A stretch of 64,000 nucleotides of DNA from Cristatella mucedo (lineage: Eukaryota; Bryozoa; Phylactolaemata; Cristatellidae). A model generated the notes under the pieces. It had not been told where the DNA came from. It saw only the letters and a list, made by a program, of their open reading frames with translations, and did not search any database. Both the position numbers and the translations under genes were made by a program. The first letter of the stretch is position 1, and every line of letters starts with the position of its first letter. The stretch is taken from positions 2,310,001 through 2,374,000 of the forward strand of contig WPIO01000047.1 of the NCBI GenBank assembly GCA_009760855.2. Reading direction: 5' to 3'. Shown here piece by piece: positions 45,191 through 56,399 of this stretch.

Positions 45191-48179
45191 CTGTTTCAAA
45201 TACCCTCGAGAAACCATTCAGAGTACATAATTTGCTGGACGAGCAAGTCAGCTTGGATGTAGATCTTGTTACTACTGGTAAAAAGGCTTAATTTTTTGTA
45301 CTTGCGGACACCTTGGAGGCTTTCTCGTATTGCCTTATAAAGTAGCTAACCGATACTGTGATTTGACTGCGTCGGTCCGTGGTCTCTACTGCCATAACTT
45401 GCATTGTTTAAGTTAGGTCAAAGTCAGAGTATTACCTGAAACTTCAATCGTTGGACAGTTGAGCTGTGTTCCTAAAAGAACTGTTCTTTTTAGGGTCTAT
45501 AAAATTACTGCTAAGGCTTTAGTCAAACCCAGGTGACGCCCATTTTGAGCGTCTCTCGTGAATCTTTTTTGATAGAATTAATGCAAGCAAGCTACTCTAT
45601 TTTCACGAGCTTCAAAGGTTAATTCAAGCTCAGAGCCCGTTTAGAATGGTTTCTTATACATATGCCAATTTAATGGTATAAATACACTTTCACAGTGTTG
45701 ATTTGATGATTAGCCTGGAATCAGTGGCCTATTTCAGTAGCTCTGATTCTTTGTCAGTCTGCTCGCGATTCTTTCATTAAATGTGCTTGGATGATCAGGC
45801 AATAATAGAAGTCCTGTTTGAGTGGCTCTTATTTGTCTTTTTCATTTAGTGAAGAGAAGACTATTTATTTGCCTGTAACTTGATGAGCTTTGGTGATGCC
45901 TTTCTAAGTGGTCCTCAGACGTTGGTGAGCAAAATGGGCATGATATTTCTTTATAAAATGATCGATTTGATTAGTTTTGACAAGAGCGAAATTTGGCTGG
46001 CTCACATATTTTAGTAATACCATTTGAGAATGTAAATATGGTGAGGTTTCTAATCCGCTTATTGCGAGCGCCTTTACAAATCTGGTTGAAAGGAAGGTCT
46101 TTACTTCCCTAGAAATTGCTATTGTGCTCAATGGCAACATTTTCATGTTGTTGCTTTCAGCACAAAAAATGAAGACGGCGTATACGTTTTTGAGGCAGCA
46201 AAAATATTCTCCGAGCAATTTTGCATTGCCATCTGAAGTAACCGAAGCTGATTCAGGATGCTATCAAGCCTAAAGGAAAAGCTTATTCCTAAAAAAAATC
46301 AGGATATCTATTTTGCCTAAGCGACAACTTTTAGGTACATGGAGAATCGATTGGGGGTACACCTCTTGGTTCAGTTTGGTAAATATGACTTGCAGTAACC
46401 CATATACAGTCGTATAATATGTGAATGGGCTAAAAGAAGACATTTTAATAGTAAAGCTACCTATCAGAGGACATGCATTTCAGTCAATATTGCAATTATG
46501 CTGAAACAGTTTTTTATACAAGCACAATAATGGGAGCGATTTCAATGGTTTAACATGGTAACTGGCTTTGTATTTTAAGGGGGCCGACTTCTTTCTCTCT
46601 TTTAGTCTACTGCCATGTGAGCTCACTGGTCCATCTTCCTTAAGTATTTTGGCGTCGCTTAGCTAAAACCGAAGGACTTTTGCCATTGCTCGGCTTACTA
46701 TAGAGCTTCACTAGCACCCCTGGCTCTAGCTTAGGCAGATACATCATCAGGTCGAATTCAAATGTTCCTAAGAAAGTCCATCCTTTTGTTGTCGAATTTC
46801 TCGTTTTACTTCTCTGATTTTGTTAAAGCACCAGTAGCGAGTTAGTTTTCGGTCAAAAATGCAATTATGTGTGGTGATCGCGAGATAAAGATCAACGCGA
46901 TGGTGGTGATCAGTTGGCAGCTACCGACGGTTGACTGCTACATGAGATCGAGAGATATAGCCCTGTCTTCGAAGGAGTTCGACAGCTTGCAGCAGCTAAA
47001 GCCACCGTTATACAACCAGCGTTTTTTAGGAGGAGGGTTCTATTCCAGCATTATACTGACTGTAAAATGACATCAGCAATACATAGAGGTCAAAAGCTCA
47101 ATAGACACCGCCGTCGAAGGCTCTTGAACCCTATTAAGTTATAAGCCAGAATTTGAATGTGGACGAAAGTTATTTTTTAAAAGAGGCTAGCGAAATGCCC
47201 AACCAGTATGAACTGTAAGGTTGTTAAATGCCCCTGAATGAAATACCGGCAATGAATTACTAGCCATAAATCAAGGCAGGTGAGAAGGTGGTATGCGTGT
47301 CATCACACGTAAGTTTAACTTGTAATCTCGTCAAAATATGAGGCATGGGCTCTACTGTGTCGCAAATTTGATTTAAGTAAAAGTCTTTCCATCTATGAGT
47401 CCAAGCAGCATGCTTATATTGCAATAGGATACGAAGAAATTTAAGAGTGCAATCGCTTTTATTTAAAGCTGTAAAATACCGGATTACTTGGCGTTTTTTG
47501 GATTCGGAAGTGTTGATAGCACTGCAAATAGTAGTTTCAGTGGTCTTTTATTATGGTGTAGCACATAGCTAGCAGTAAATCTTTATGCTTTGCATACCTT
47601 GTGCTGCTAGGTAAATTAGTGAGGCTTATGTGGACATGACACTATGCTACAGAAGTGACCAAGAGATAGAATTTTAATAACGTAGTTAAAATAATCATAT
47701 TGAAAAATCACATCCAAAATCCAAAAAATACATATTAGAATTTTACACTGTCACCATGCTACAGAAACCTAATGTATTATCCCAAAAGCAAAAATATTAA
47801 AGACTAGGCTAAAAAAGCAGAGCGGAACTCGCATTTCAAATTTCATTCTGATGCGTGAAATATCAGTTGAGTTATTTAATTTACAAGACATCAACCAACC
47901 CTGGAAGCAAAGCTGTATAAAAGTCATAAGTATACACCTGAACAAGCTTCAAGCATATATCGAGATCTACAAAGATTCAACAATTTGGGATACAAGTCTC
48001 ATACGATGCGGAGCTCGGTAAATCTTTTATTTGTGGATTTGTTGCGTGTGGTTTACATCCGGGTTAGACGTGGTTGGCTTAACCAATTTTTCTTTCATTT
48101 GAAAGTCGTCAGAACTTCCGATCCCAGTTTTAACATATTTGTTTTTCAAAAGGTACCATAAAGACATATTTGTTTGTCG
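45191..48179. other. Unassigned AT-rich sequence
   Basis: No gene could be supported. A 104-codon minus-strand frame (45904-46218) and a 67-codon plus-strand frame (46867-47070) have no recognisable domain and no convincing splice sites. Confidence 0.4.
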
Positions 48180-48690
48180 GACAAATATTATAGGTATGTT
48201 CTTGACATCTCCCTTAACTCAATAGCAAAGTTCACCCAGAGTGCCTCTCAACTTGCCCATGTATCAGTGGCACGTTGTGAAACTGAGTTAGGTTCAAAGT
48301 CAGTGAGGGATTTCAGAGGGTTGATTAAGTGCCTGATAGTAGTAAATTGACCGACATTCAAGATCTTGCAAATGCAAGCATTTGGTTTATCTTTCATTAA
48401 AGCATAGTCCAGCAATTTAAATAAAAAATGTAGTCACATATGGTTGGTGTAGAGTATTCAATTTTCAAAAGGAGCGTAGATGTGTAATAAAATATTTTGA
48501 CAACAAAGTGAGAGTTTGGAAATTTTTTAAGGCAACCAGAACACGTGTTTACTCCATGCATGAATCCAAAGAATTCGGGTGAGCTCCCTTAGCAAAATAG
48601 ATCCTTGTTTGATATTACTCCAACTACCACACCTTTCTCACCATAGGAATTTTAAGCAGAAGAATGAATCATCATGACAAATGTGAAAGT
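48180..48690 (-). mobile_element. Decayed LINE endonuclease region
   Basis: On the minus strand, GEKGVVVGVISNKDL (about 48600-48645) matches the GGGVGVIxK loop of L2-type endonucleases. KDKPNACICKILNV and TTIRHLINPLKSLTDFE (about 48300-48395) resemble the segment following GDFNxHxD. Frames shift and the catalytic residues are not readable. It is probably a third, older LINE lineage. Confidence 0.5.
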
Positions 48691-48892
48691 TATAAGTGTT
48701 TCTAATGTTTTAATGACTGCATATCAGATTAGATTTTGACCAGCGTGACTGCCTAGAAAACAAATACACTGAATAATTGGTTAAACGCATCTGCTACTTC
48801 CTAACAACTCCGAGAGCACAGAAGAGGTCATACGCGTGAATGAGAAGGACAACTCGAACTTTATTAGGGAGCACATCGTTGTCATTTATAAT

Positions 48893-48990
48893 TCCATAAT
48901 ATATTGTTCATCCCTATAGTCGCATATGAGAATTAAATTCATATTTATGCAATTCACATATGTCTCAGGGCTCGAGCCCATGCCATCGGT
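48893..48990 (-). mobile_element. SINE-II, decayed copy
   Basis: Box B GGGCTCGAGCCC is intact (48968-48979), followed on the minus strand by TGAGACATATGTGAATTGCA and a drifted tail (GAATTTAATTCTCATATGCG). The head with box A is not recognisable. Confidence 0.6.
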
Positions 48991-50070
48991 TGTCTTATAT
49001 TATAATCTGTATGCATGTGAACCTAGCTGCACTTAATTCTTTTAAAGTACTTTATACTTTTAAAAAGTTCTCTCACTTCATTAGATTCTTGTTACTTATT
49101 ATTTACTATATTAATCCATAAAAGTATTTTAACGCAGTCACGAACGCATTCGCAAAAATATTGGGTAGACAAAAATAGCTGAAAAGTCAAATTATTGTAG
49201 TCCTAGTCAATTGGTCTTGGGGCTTTGCATGGAGTCCTTGTCACACTAGGAGGCTACTGATGTAAAACCCGTAAAATCATCGAAAGAAGGACAGGAGACA
49301 TAATAGCCAAAGCAAAACTTAGCGGAGGAAACATTTACTAGTTATTTAATGCATCCTTCGTTTTACTAAATGTCAACTTTTGAATAGCTTATGCATTCAT
49401 TTAGTTTCTCAGCCATAACAATTAATGCCTTTAAAGACCCATTAGGCTAGACGTTTTGTTGATTATAAGTTCATTTATCATGACTCAAGAAACGGTCATG
49501 GTCTGAAAATGGTTTAATTTTAAAAGGCATCGCGGTACTTAATTTTGAAAATATATGTAACACGTAAATTGGCTGCTCGCATGCTCGAAAAGTGTTTCTA
49601 ACATTCCCTGATGGCGATATCCCAGAACGAGACAGGTAGCGCCTACATACGTCAATCAAGATTGCTACTTATATGCTAACGTCATCATTTATTTGTGGCA
49701 GTCTATTTCATGATAGATATTTAGGGAATGCCAATGCAGGTTGTCGCTCGGGCCATCTAAAATTTTGCTGTGCCCTTGTTTTTCGCGCCTAATGGTGGTC
49801 TTCGAACATCCTTTTAGTAGTCTTTTCCTTGTTAGTGTGAGACGAGACGAAGAAGCTACTTGTCCAAATACCGTCTGTATTTATCATGTGTAGGTGAAGG
49901 AAGGGTGGCTACTTACATGAGACCTAAAATGACCTGGTTCACATTTAAATGTATTCGCCTTAAGGTGACTCACTGCTTACCCCAACCACAATGCTGAATT
50001 TCTTATTGCCAGAACCACATATTATTCAAGAAGTTTAATCAAGCTAGCCTAGTATCATTGATGTGTGCTA
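48991..50070. other. Unassigned AT-rich sequence
   Basis: No feature could be supported. Confidence 0.4.
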
Positions 50071-50456
<386 letters not shown>

Positions 50457-50687
50457 TCAGTTGCTACCGCATCGGTGCAACCTTGGATCGGGCTGCCGCG
50501 AGTACTGAACATGCCCACAGTCTAGGCAGGTGCTATAAGCGCGTCTGTTTGGAGCGATGCGTGCAACCGATCGGTCAATGACAATAATTTCCAATGGTAG
50601 TCGTCGGTGAAAAACGCGTGCACCCTTTGACGTGGCACCAGCACCTGGTGCATGCTGCCCAATCCCCGATCCGAATCCACTGCTCAT
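50457..50687 (-). CDS. Candidate small protein or terminal exon with CxxC
   Basis: On the minus strand an acceptor-like site (CAATTTTCTTTAACAG|GACC) lies just upstream of an ATG in a good context (ataaaATGagc). A 76-codon frame follows: MSSGFGSGIGQHAPGAGATS, then FHRRLPLEIIVIDRSVARIA, then STCLDCGHVQYSRQPDPRLH, RCGSN and stop. GC content is clearly higher than in the flanks, within exactly the open region. The CLDC pair and a later Cys suggest a zinc-ribbon-like end. I do not recognise the family. It could be a short gene with a 5' UTR intron, or the last exon of a longer gene. Confidence 0.42.
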   Translation of the reverse strand: MSSGFGSGIGQHAPGAGATSKGARVFHRRLPLEIIVIDRSVARIAPNRRAYSTCLDCGHVQYSRQPDPRLHRCGSN

Positions 50688-51064
50688 TTTATTTGTGGTC
50701 CTGTTAAAGAAAATTGAATTAGACAGAGCAAGTCCGAAACATACCTCACCAGTTCAAAAATATCATTGAGAAACAGATCCCAGTCCTTTGCAACAGAATG
50801 ATCATTACCAGCCATACATTATCGAGAGTGTTAAGGGTAACACGATAATGGCAGTTGATGGAAGTGTATAGAAAATGCTTCAAATTTTAAAGTTGTCAGC
50901 AATGGAATTGCTAAGTCCCTCCCAAGAACTAATTTGATCTATTGGAAGCGTAAATCTTCAGTCACAACACCGGGCAGACGCATTTTCAAGTTTTTGGGCT
51001 TAGTTGTGACCTCGAGTAAGCCTAACACAAATTTCAGGAAGTGACGATCTGAAGTGATTAATCT
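50688..51064. other. Unassigned sequence
   Basis: If the ORF at 50457-50687 is real, this would be its intron. Nothing else was recognised. Confidence 0.3.
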
Positions 51065-51668
51065 AATAGCATCCTAGTTACTGTCGCACTTGTCACATAC
51101 CACTTCTCGCCGACCTGCACTGGCTCCCAGTCAATCAACGCATTGACTTCAAGGTTCTGTTACTCACTGTTAGGTCTCTTCATTCTTAGGGTCCAGCTTG
51201 CCCATCAGATCTAATGCCCCACTAGGGTAAGCACCATACCAAACACATTTAGGAATCTAATAGTTTACCAATACCTCGTACGAACCTCAAATTCTTTGGA
51301 GAACACGTCTTTAGTTCGTATGCTACCAAAGCCAGGAACTCACTCCCGAATTGCGTCACGACATCCCCTGACTTGGCCACATTTAAAAAGAAACTAAGAC
51401 GCATCTATTTATCGCTGCATTTAGTGGGTTCCTGTGATTCGTCCTTTAGGTGCTATGCGTGCTGTCACTGTGCCTTCTGCCACTAACCATACTTGAATGC
51501 TGACCCTGTGCATGTCACCATAATCATGTTATTCTTGTAGTTTATTCAGCATACTACCACTAACCATTCGATCGTGCTTCCTTTGCAGAAAATGTGAAGC
51601 GCCTAGAAAGAGTTTGAGTTCTCCGAGAGCGCTAAATGAAGTGAGTTACTGTTATTATTATTATGAGC
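51065..51668 (+). mobile_element. Family-1 LINE, 3' fragment
   Basis: Starts at the LADLHWLPVxQRIDFKVL block (cttctcgccgacctgcactg, gctcccagtcaatcaacgca). It runs through the C-terminal codons, the 3' UTR (ctgccactaaccatacttga) and the tail (gaagcgcctagaaagagttt, gagttctccgagagcgct), ending in ATT units. Several stops. Confidence 0.88.
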
Positions 51669-54178
51669 AACATATTGTAGACAGGAGTTCACTACTTGTC
51701 TGATGCTGCCAAGGATTCTGGAGGGAGCTCTGCAATTGCTAAACCAGCCACTTCTCATCAGTCTGCACTGACGTTTCACTAAGCAGCCTGTAGAAAAGTT
51801 AAGTAGTTTACCCCTAAGCATGTCTAGTATTTATTCTTCTGATCCTGCTTGTTTGCATCTGCTCTTCTCACCCAGGTCGATTGGCACTGCTTGTAACGAA
51901 CTTAGCAATTCATGAACACTAAAATTCTGTTCCGATCCCATCAAAGCATGGCTAATATCTAAAATCACGCCATCTTCTGCTTCAAAGACATTTGAAAAGA
52001 AACTAAAAATTTGTCAAACCCTTTACCCCATCACCTCGAATCTTCCTTTTCATGAGCGCAATTGTTCCTGCTATGAATAACTAAGTGGCATGCTTCGATT
52101 TCAGCTCGCTTTAGTTACATATATTTAGACATTTTTTCCTTGAGGCACCGCAGGAATTTATTTATATTATTATGTGAAGGCTTATCATGGTCAGACATTT
52201 GTACTGGCTAGGCACTTTTCGTGGCACTCCATTACTTAGTTGACTCTATTCTCTGTTCTTAGATGAATTTCTGTTGGATATTTGCCTCGCTTCATTCATA
52301 CTAACTCATAGCTGCTCCGGGGTTTCTATAGACTACCAGAATAGATGATCCGCTGGCGTATTGATGAATCTCCGAAGTTTGCTTTTGCTGTCGGCTTGTT
52401 TCTCGCTCAGCCCTCTCCTGCTAAGCATACGAACATTTAGCAAACAAACGGTAGACAGTGTAGCCAAGTCGATGAGAAAGCCGGTCGAGTCAAGATAAAG
52501 AGTACTGAGTTACCTGGACGCCAGATCTCTTGCGACTCTATGGTCGTCTGCCAGTACGGTCAGGCCTCTTTGCCTCCCCCCACCGAGCGTCACTGAGTTG
52601 AAGGTGACTTGATAGTGGCTAGACTTTTCTAATCTGTTTGGGCAGCCATTCATGCGATCTAAATCGATAGGTTTTCTACTTGGCTAAGCTCAAAAAAATA
52701 TTGGCAATAGTGGTAGTAGCCATGAAAAGGTGTACATAGTACTATAAGAGAATTGTATCTGACTGCTACCGCACTGAAGGAATACTGGAATCAAGCCAGT
52801 CATTTGTTTAGTGGCATGTACAGTTTCAGTGCGTACGAGCGGGAAAATCCAAATAAAATTCACATGGACTGAGTTTAAGTGTCGAGGAATCAATGGGTTT
52901 TTAGCTTATTTTAGATGGCCTAAAGTCAAGGGGTATCGTGACTTCAGGGCAGAATTTTATTGGTTTTGTGGATGTTGCTTTAAATACATTATCAAATCAG
53001 AACTATCGGCACTGAATTGTGCCACTCAGGTACGACTACAAAAATATGCTGAACCTACCATATTTCAATAAATACTGTTTGGTCATGGCTAAAAGTCTTA
53101 GAGAATAAATAAAAGACGGATAATTAGCACCTCGTGTATAGAACAATTTGATATACGAACTTATAGGCTGGCGAGAAGTGACTTGGGTTTCGAACCTGGT
53201 TCTAACTAACCGACATAACAATATGGGCTTAGAGGAGCGTCACAGGTTTTGGTCATAATAAAGCCTTGCAATTTATCATCTGTCACAGATTTACAAAAAA
53301 GTCAACTGAGAGCAAGCAAAGTCATACCAAATTTAATGTATGGTATTCTCAATTAAGCCTCACAGATGCTAATAAAGTGCTAAATACTATGCACGGGTCG
53401 GATTAAAGGGCAAGTACAAACTCAGCACTAAGTGAACGAAACCTATGCTTACCTAGCATGAGTGGAAACAATCTTTAAAACGGTATACCAACCGGGATGT
53501 TTTGGCGTATTAGTTTTTCTCTGTGGTGTTACCACTGGCCAGAACAGTAAAGCGGGCTGGCCATTTCTTAAGACTGAGCGACTGAGCGTCCCTGTTCCAG
53601 GGTTCGTTTTAGCTTACCAGATTGAATACCGGGGCTGATTATGAATGTGCGATATAGCCAAGATAAAATTGTGGAATGTTTATCTTTCTTTGGGCTTATA
53701 GTGTTTTTCGACTGTTGGACTCCCGCGACAGGAAGATAGCCGTACGGGGAAATGAATGCTGCTAATGTTTCACCGCACCATCTCCAAAATCCACAGCATC
53801 TTAGGCATTCGTTAGGGTGTTTGCTTATTTTCAATGCGGGAGCTATTTTTCGCTGGTCAGTTACTCACTGAAATTTTCCGCGTGGAGCCCTATAGGAAAT
53901 CCTGATCCGGCTTACTTGTGAACTTGATTAGGAAGCCACTTGGGAAGTGGATTAAGTTTGTTAACCGGTTTCCCGCTGTATATTTAAATGATTCCGATAC
54001 TTTCAGAAATATTTTTTCTTCAACTTTCAGGATTAGGAGCAAAACTATCACAGTGATTAATTACCCTTCAATTGACCCTCGAGATAAAATGAATGGTTGT
54101 TTAGCGGCTAGTGCATGCTGTTGAGAAAACTTCAAACAAAACTTGCTGCACTATCCAGTGTGCAGGTTACAAGCTTAC
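51669..54178. other. Unassigned AT-rich sequence
   Basis: A plus-strand frame at about 52815-53029 (FRWPKVKGYRDFRAEFYWFC), bracketed by tttgtttag and CAG|GTACGA, could be read as an exon. Its Trp/Cys-rich composition is unusual and no family matches, so I do not call it. Nothing else was recognised. Confidence 0.35.
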
Positions 54179-54326
54179 TGTCGCCGTCAAGTTGCAAGAC
54201 CTCACCCGTAGGATTGGTAAATAGAACTGTAGCTGTAGTGACGCCTGCAGGTTGCTCTATCCGCGAGTTGTTCCAGAATTCTTTGTGTATTTGGATGAGC
54301 ACGATGCCTTTCGTCTCGTCAATCTC
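54179..54326 (-). CDS. Candidate internal exon, unknown protein
   Basis: On the minus strand an acceptor (TTCCTCATCTGACAG|GAG at 54327) is followed by EIDETKGIVLIQIHKEFWNN, SRIEQPAGVTTATVLFTNPT and GEVLQLDGD. The exon ends at a donor (GACA|GTAAGC, 54173-54178), giving 148 bases. The frame stays open for 15 more codons if the donor is not used. Alternating hydrophobic residues (TTATVLF, EVLQL) suggest beta strands of an extracellular-type domain. I do not recognise the family. Both splice sites and the coding texture agree, which makes this one of the better exon candidates in the window. Confidence 0.5.
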
Positions 54327-54637
54327 CTGTCAGATGAGGAACGCCGTCAAACGTAGGGCCTGAATAAACAAGTATACGATAGCAAAAATATTTTACGCGT
54401 TAGTGTTAAAACACAGAGATTATTGCCCTTTATTCAAATCACCGGCTTGTTTTCTAAAAGGTCTGCACTGGCTCACACATTAGCGGCTTTCTTCCGGTCT
54501 GTACTCTAGGGCATAGCTGCTAAAGCGTGCCGAGCGCCAGTTTTATCCTAGTTGTACCGCAGTAGCACAGAGCTCTAGGTTTGAGCGGAGTGGAGTTCAG
54601 CCGAAGGTTGGCTCGCTTATACAATTAGGTCAGACAC
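54327..54637. other. Unassigned sequence
   Basis: Nothing recognised. Would be intron if the preceding exon is real. Some drifted similarity to 24911-25035 may exist just before 54638. Confidence 0.3.
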
Positions 54638-54782
54638 GCTGAAGCTCCGACTAAAGGCATTATTTGGCATTCACAATCTGCATTTTCAAGCTAATTGACA
54701 GTGCTGTGATTTCTGTGCATTAAAATACCCCTCTCGGTGTGATTTTGATTATTCCTTAGGTATAGGCTTTAGGCTGGAGAGA
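54638..54782 (+). repeat. Dispersed repeat, copy b
   Basis: Matches 25036-25165 in order and orientation (gaagctccgactaaag; ttcacaat; gtgtgattttgatt; aggtataggctttagg; gagag). The GC-rich ORF found beside copy a is not present beside copy b. Confidence 0.55.
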
Positions 54783-56399
54783 GACAGCATCTGAAAGCCA
54801 GTAGAGCTTTGTGGGCCGCCAACGAGCAGCTTTTATCTGCGAAAAAAACGCACAGACAAGTTTGCTATGGCGTGCGTTTGTACGGGAGTTTATGAGAACG
54901 TGAGAGTGCTGCAAAGGAAATAGTTGAGAGTAGCGAAATCAACCTGCGTAGTACATTTTGGTACACTAAAGTGCAGTAAAAGTATATAATCAGACCAGAA
55001 GTACAAGGGAAATACCACGAGTACGGAGCTTCTGTTGGGGGCAACAGAACAGGGTCAAACCGAACGAGTAAAAGAGTGATGATTTCCGCTGCTAATGCGT
55101 GCGAAAGAGTTGCAAGATTTCGTCAGCTGTCATATCAAATTTACTGCCGGCCAAAACGGTCGACGGCTGAGTAATGGTAGCACACCACCATAGGGTAAAG
55201 CGTGACGAGAAGCAGATCGGAGAATGGGGAATATTGCAGCGATTGTTACGCATAAGTAAGTCTTTTGTAAGATTGGCTTATACTAAAGCATTTCCAGCCG
55301 ACTGGATAAGTTGCAGTAAAGAGGAGCAGACGATTTTCGCAGTGGCAGACAATCGGTGCATATGCTTTCACAGAGCATACGTACGCGAAAAGCACCAGGA
55401 TGCACAAAATGTGATACAGTGAGCAAAAATCGCAGCAGCATTATTGAGAATTAATGATTGAATCTGTGAATGAAGCCAGTTATTGAATGGCACCGTGTTG
55501 AAAACTTACCTTAGAATACGAAAGGTCTTATCGATTGGCAGGTATCGATTGTGGCGCCTGGCGAAACAGCTGATCGTGAACCTGTAGCAACCGCACTGCT
55601 TCTGCTGATTACTTCTGGTGCGGGTGGGCTGCTTTTAGATTCACGATGGCTTATAAAAAAGAGCGCGTGTTGTGCTGCTACCCAAATGAGCTATACTTAG
55701 GCAGACATAAGACTGTAGAGTAGTATTCATACAAGTGCAGCAGTACAGGTGCCTTAACTTTGTCATCTTGAAGGGCATTGCTTATAACGCTGGCTAAAGG
55801 ACGGCCGAAATGCAGTTCCGAGATGGCAATTTAATGGAAATATTGCTGTCCGGTTACGTCAGCTAGATAGGCCTTTAACAGTATCATCTGAAAATAACAG
55901 TGCAATAGAGTTTACTGTGCCAGCAGTTTTAGATATTGAGTGCCTTATTGCAGCGGCGATGCATACGAAGAGGTCAAATCTGAAGCATTATCGATCTCGG
56001 CACTTATGAGAAATTACACTAGCGAAAATAAATACTTCTTAAAGGTATTCAAAATACACCGTTTTAAGGATATTCGCTACATTTATTATGATTAAAAAAT
56101 CTTTGATGCCAAGAATTCTACAGTCTTCGAAGCTTTTAGGTAGATACTTGGCAGCCGTATCCCAAATAAAAATTTGATGAAGGTATAGTTGCAGAGCTTT
56201 GCATCTTTTATCGTTTTAGTGTATATTCGATTTTTCTTCAAAAGTAGCACTTTAGCTTAGGCCCTAAATGGCTATAACTTCTATTCATTTGAAAAGTCTG
56301 CTGAAAATAAAGTCTAATCCAAGAGTTGATCTTGAATTTAAATAAAAAACTCGTAATAATGTGTATAAGGACTTGCACCGACTCAAATAAATGTGGATG
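54783..56399. other. Unassigned sequence
   Basis: An 82-codon plus-strand frame at 55174-55422 (RDEKQIGEWGILQRLLRISK) has a protein-like, charged composition but no domain or splice support. Nothing else was recognised. Confidence 0.35.

Noticed and set aside
45904-46218. 104-codon minus-strand frame
   Set aside because: No motif, no promoter or splice site, and the opposite strand shows equally long protein-like runs.
52815-53029. Exon-like frame between tttgtttag and CAG|GTACGA
   Set aside because: Unusual Trp/Cys/Phe-rich composition, weak acceptor context and no family match.
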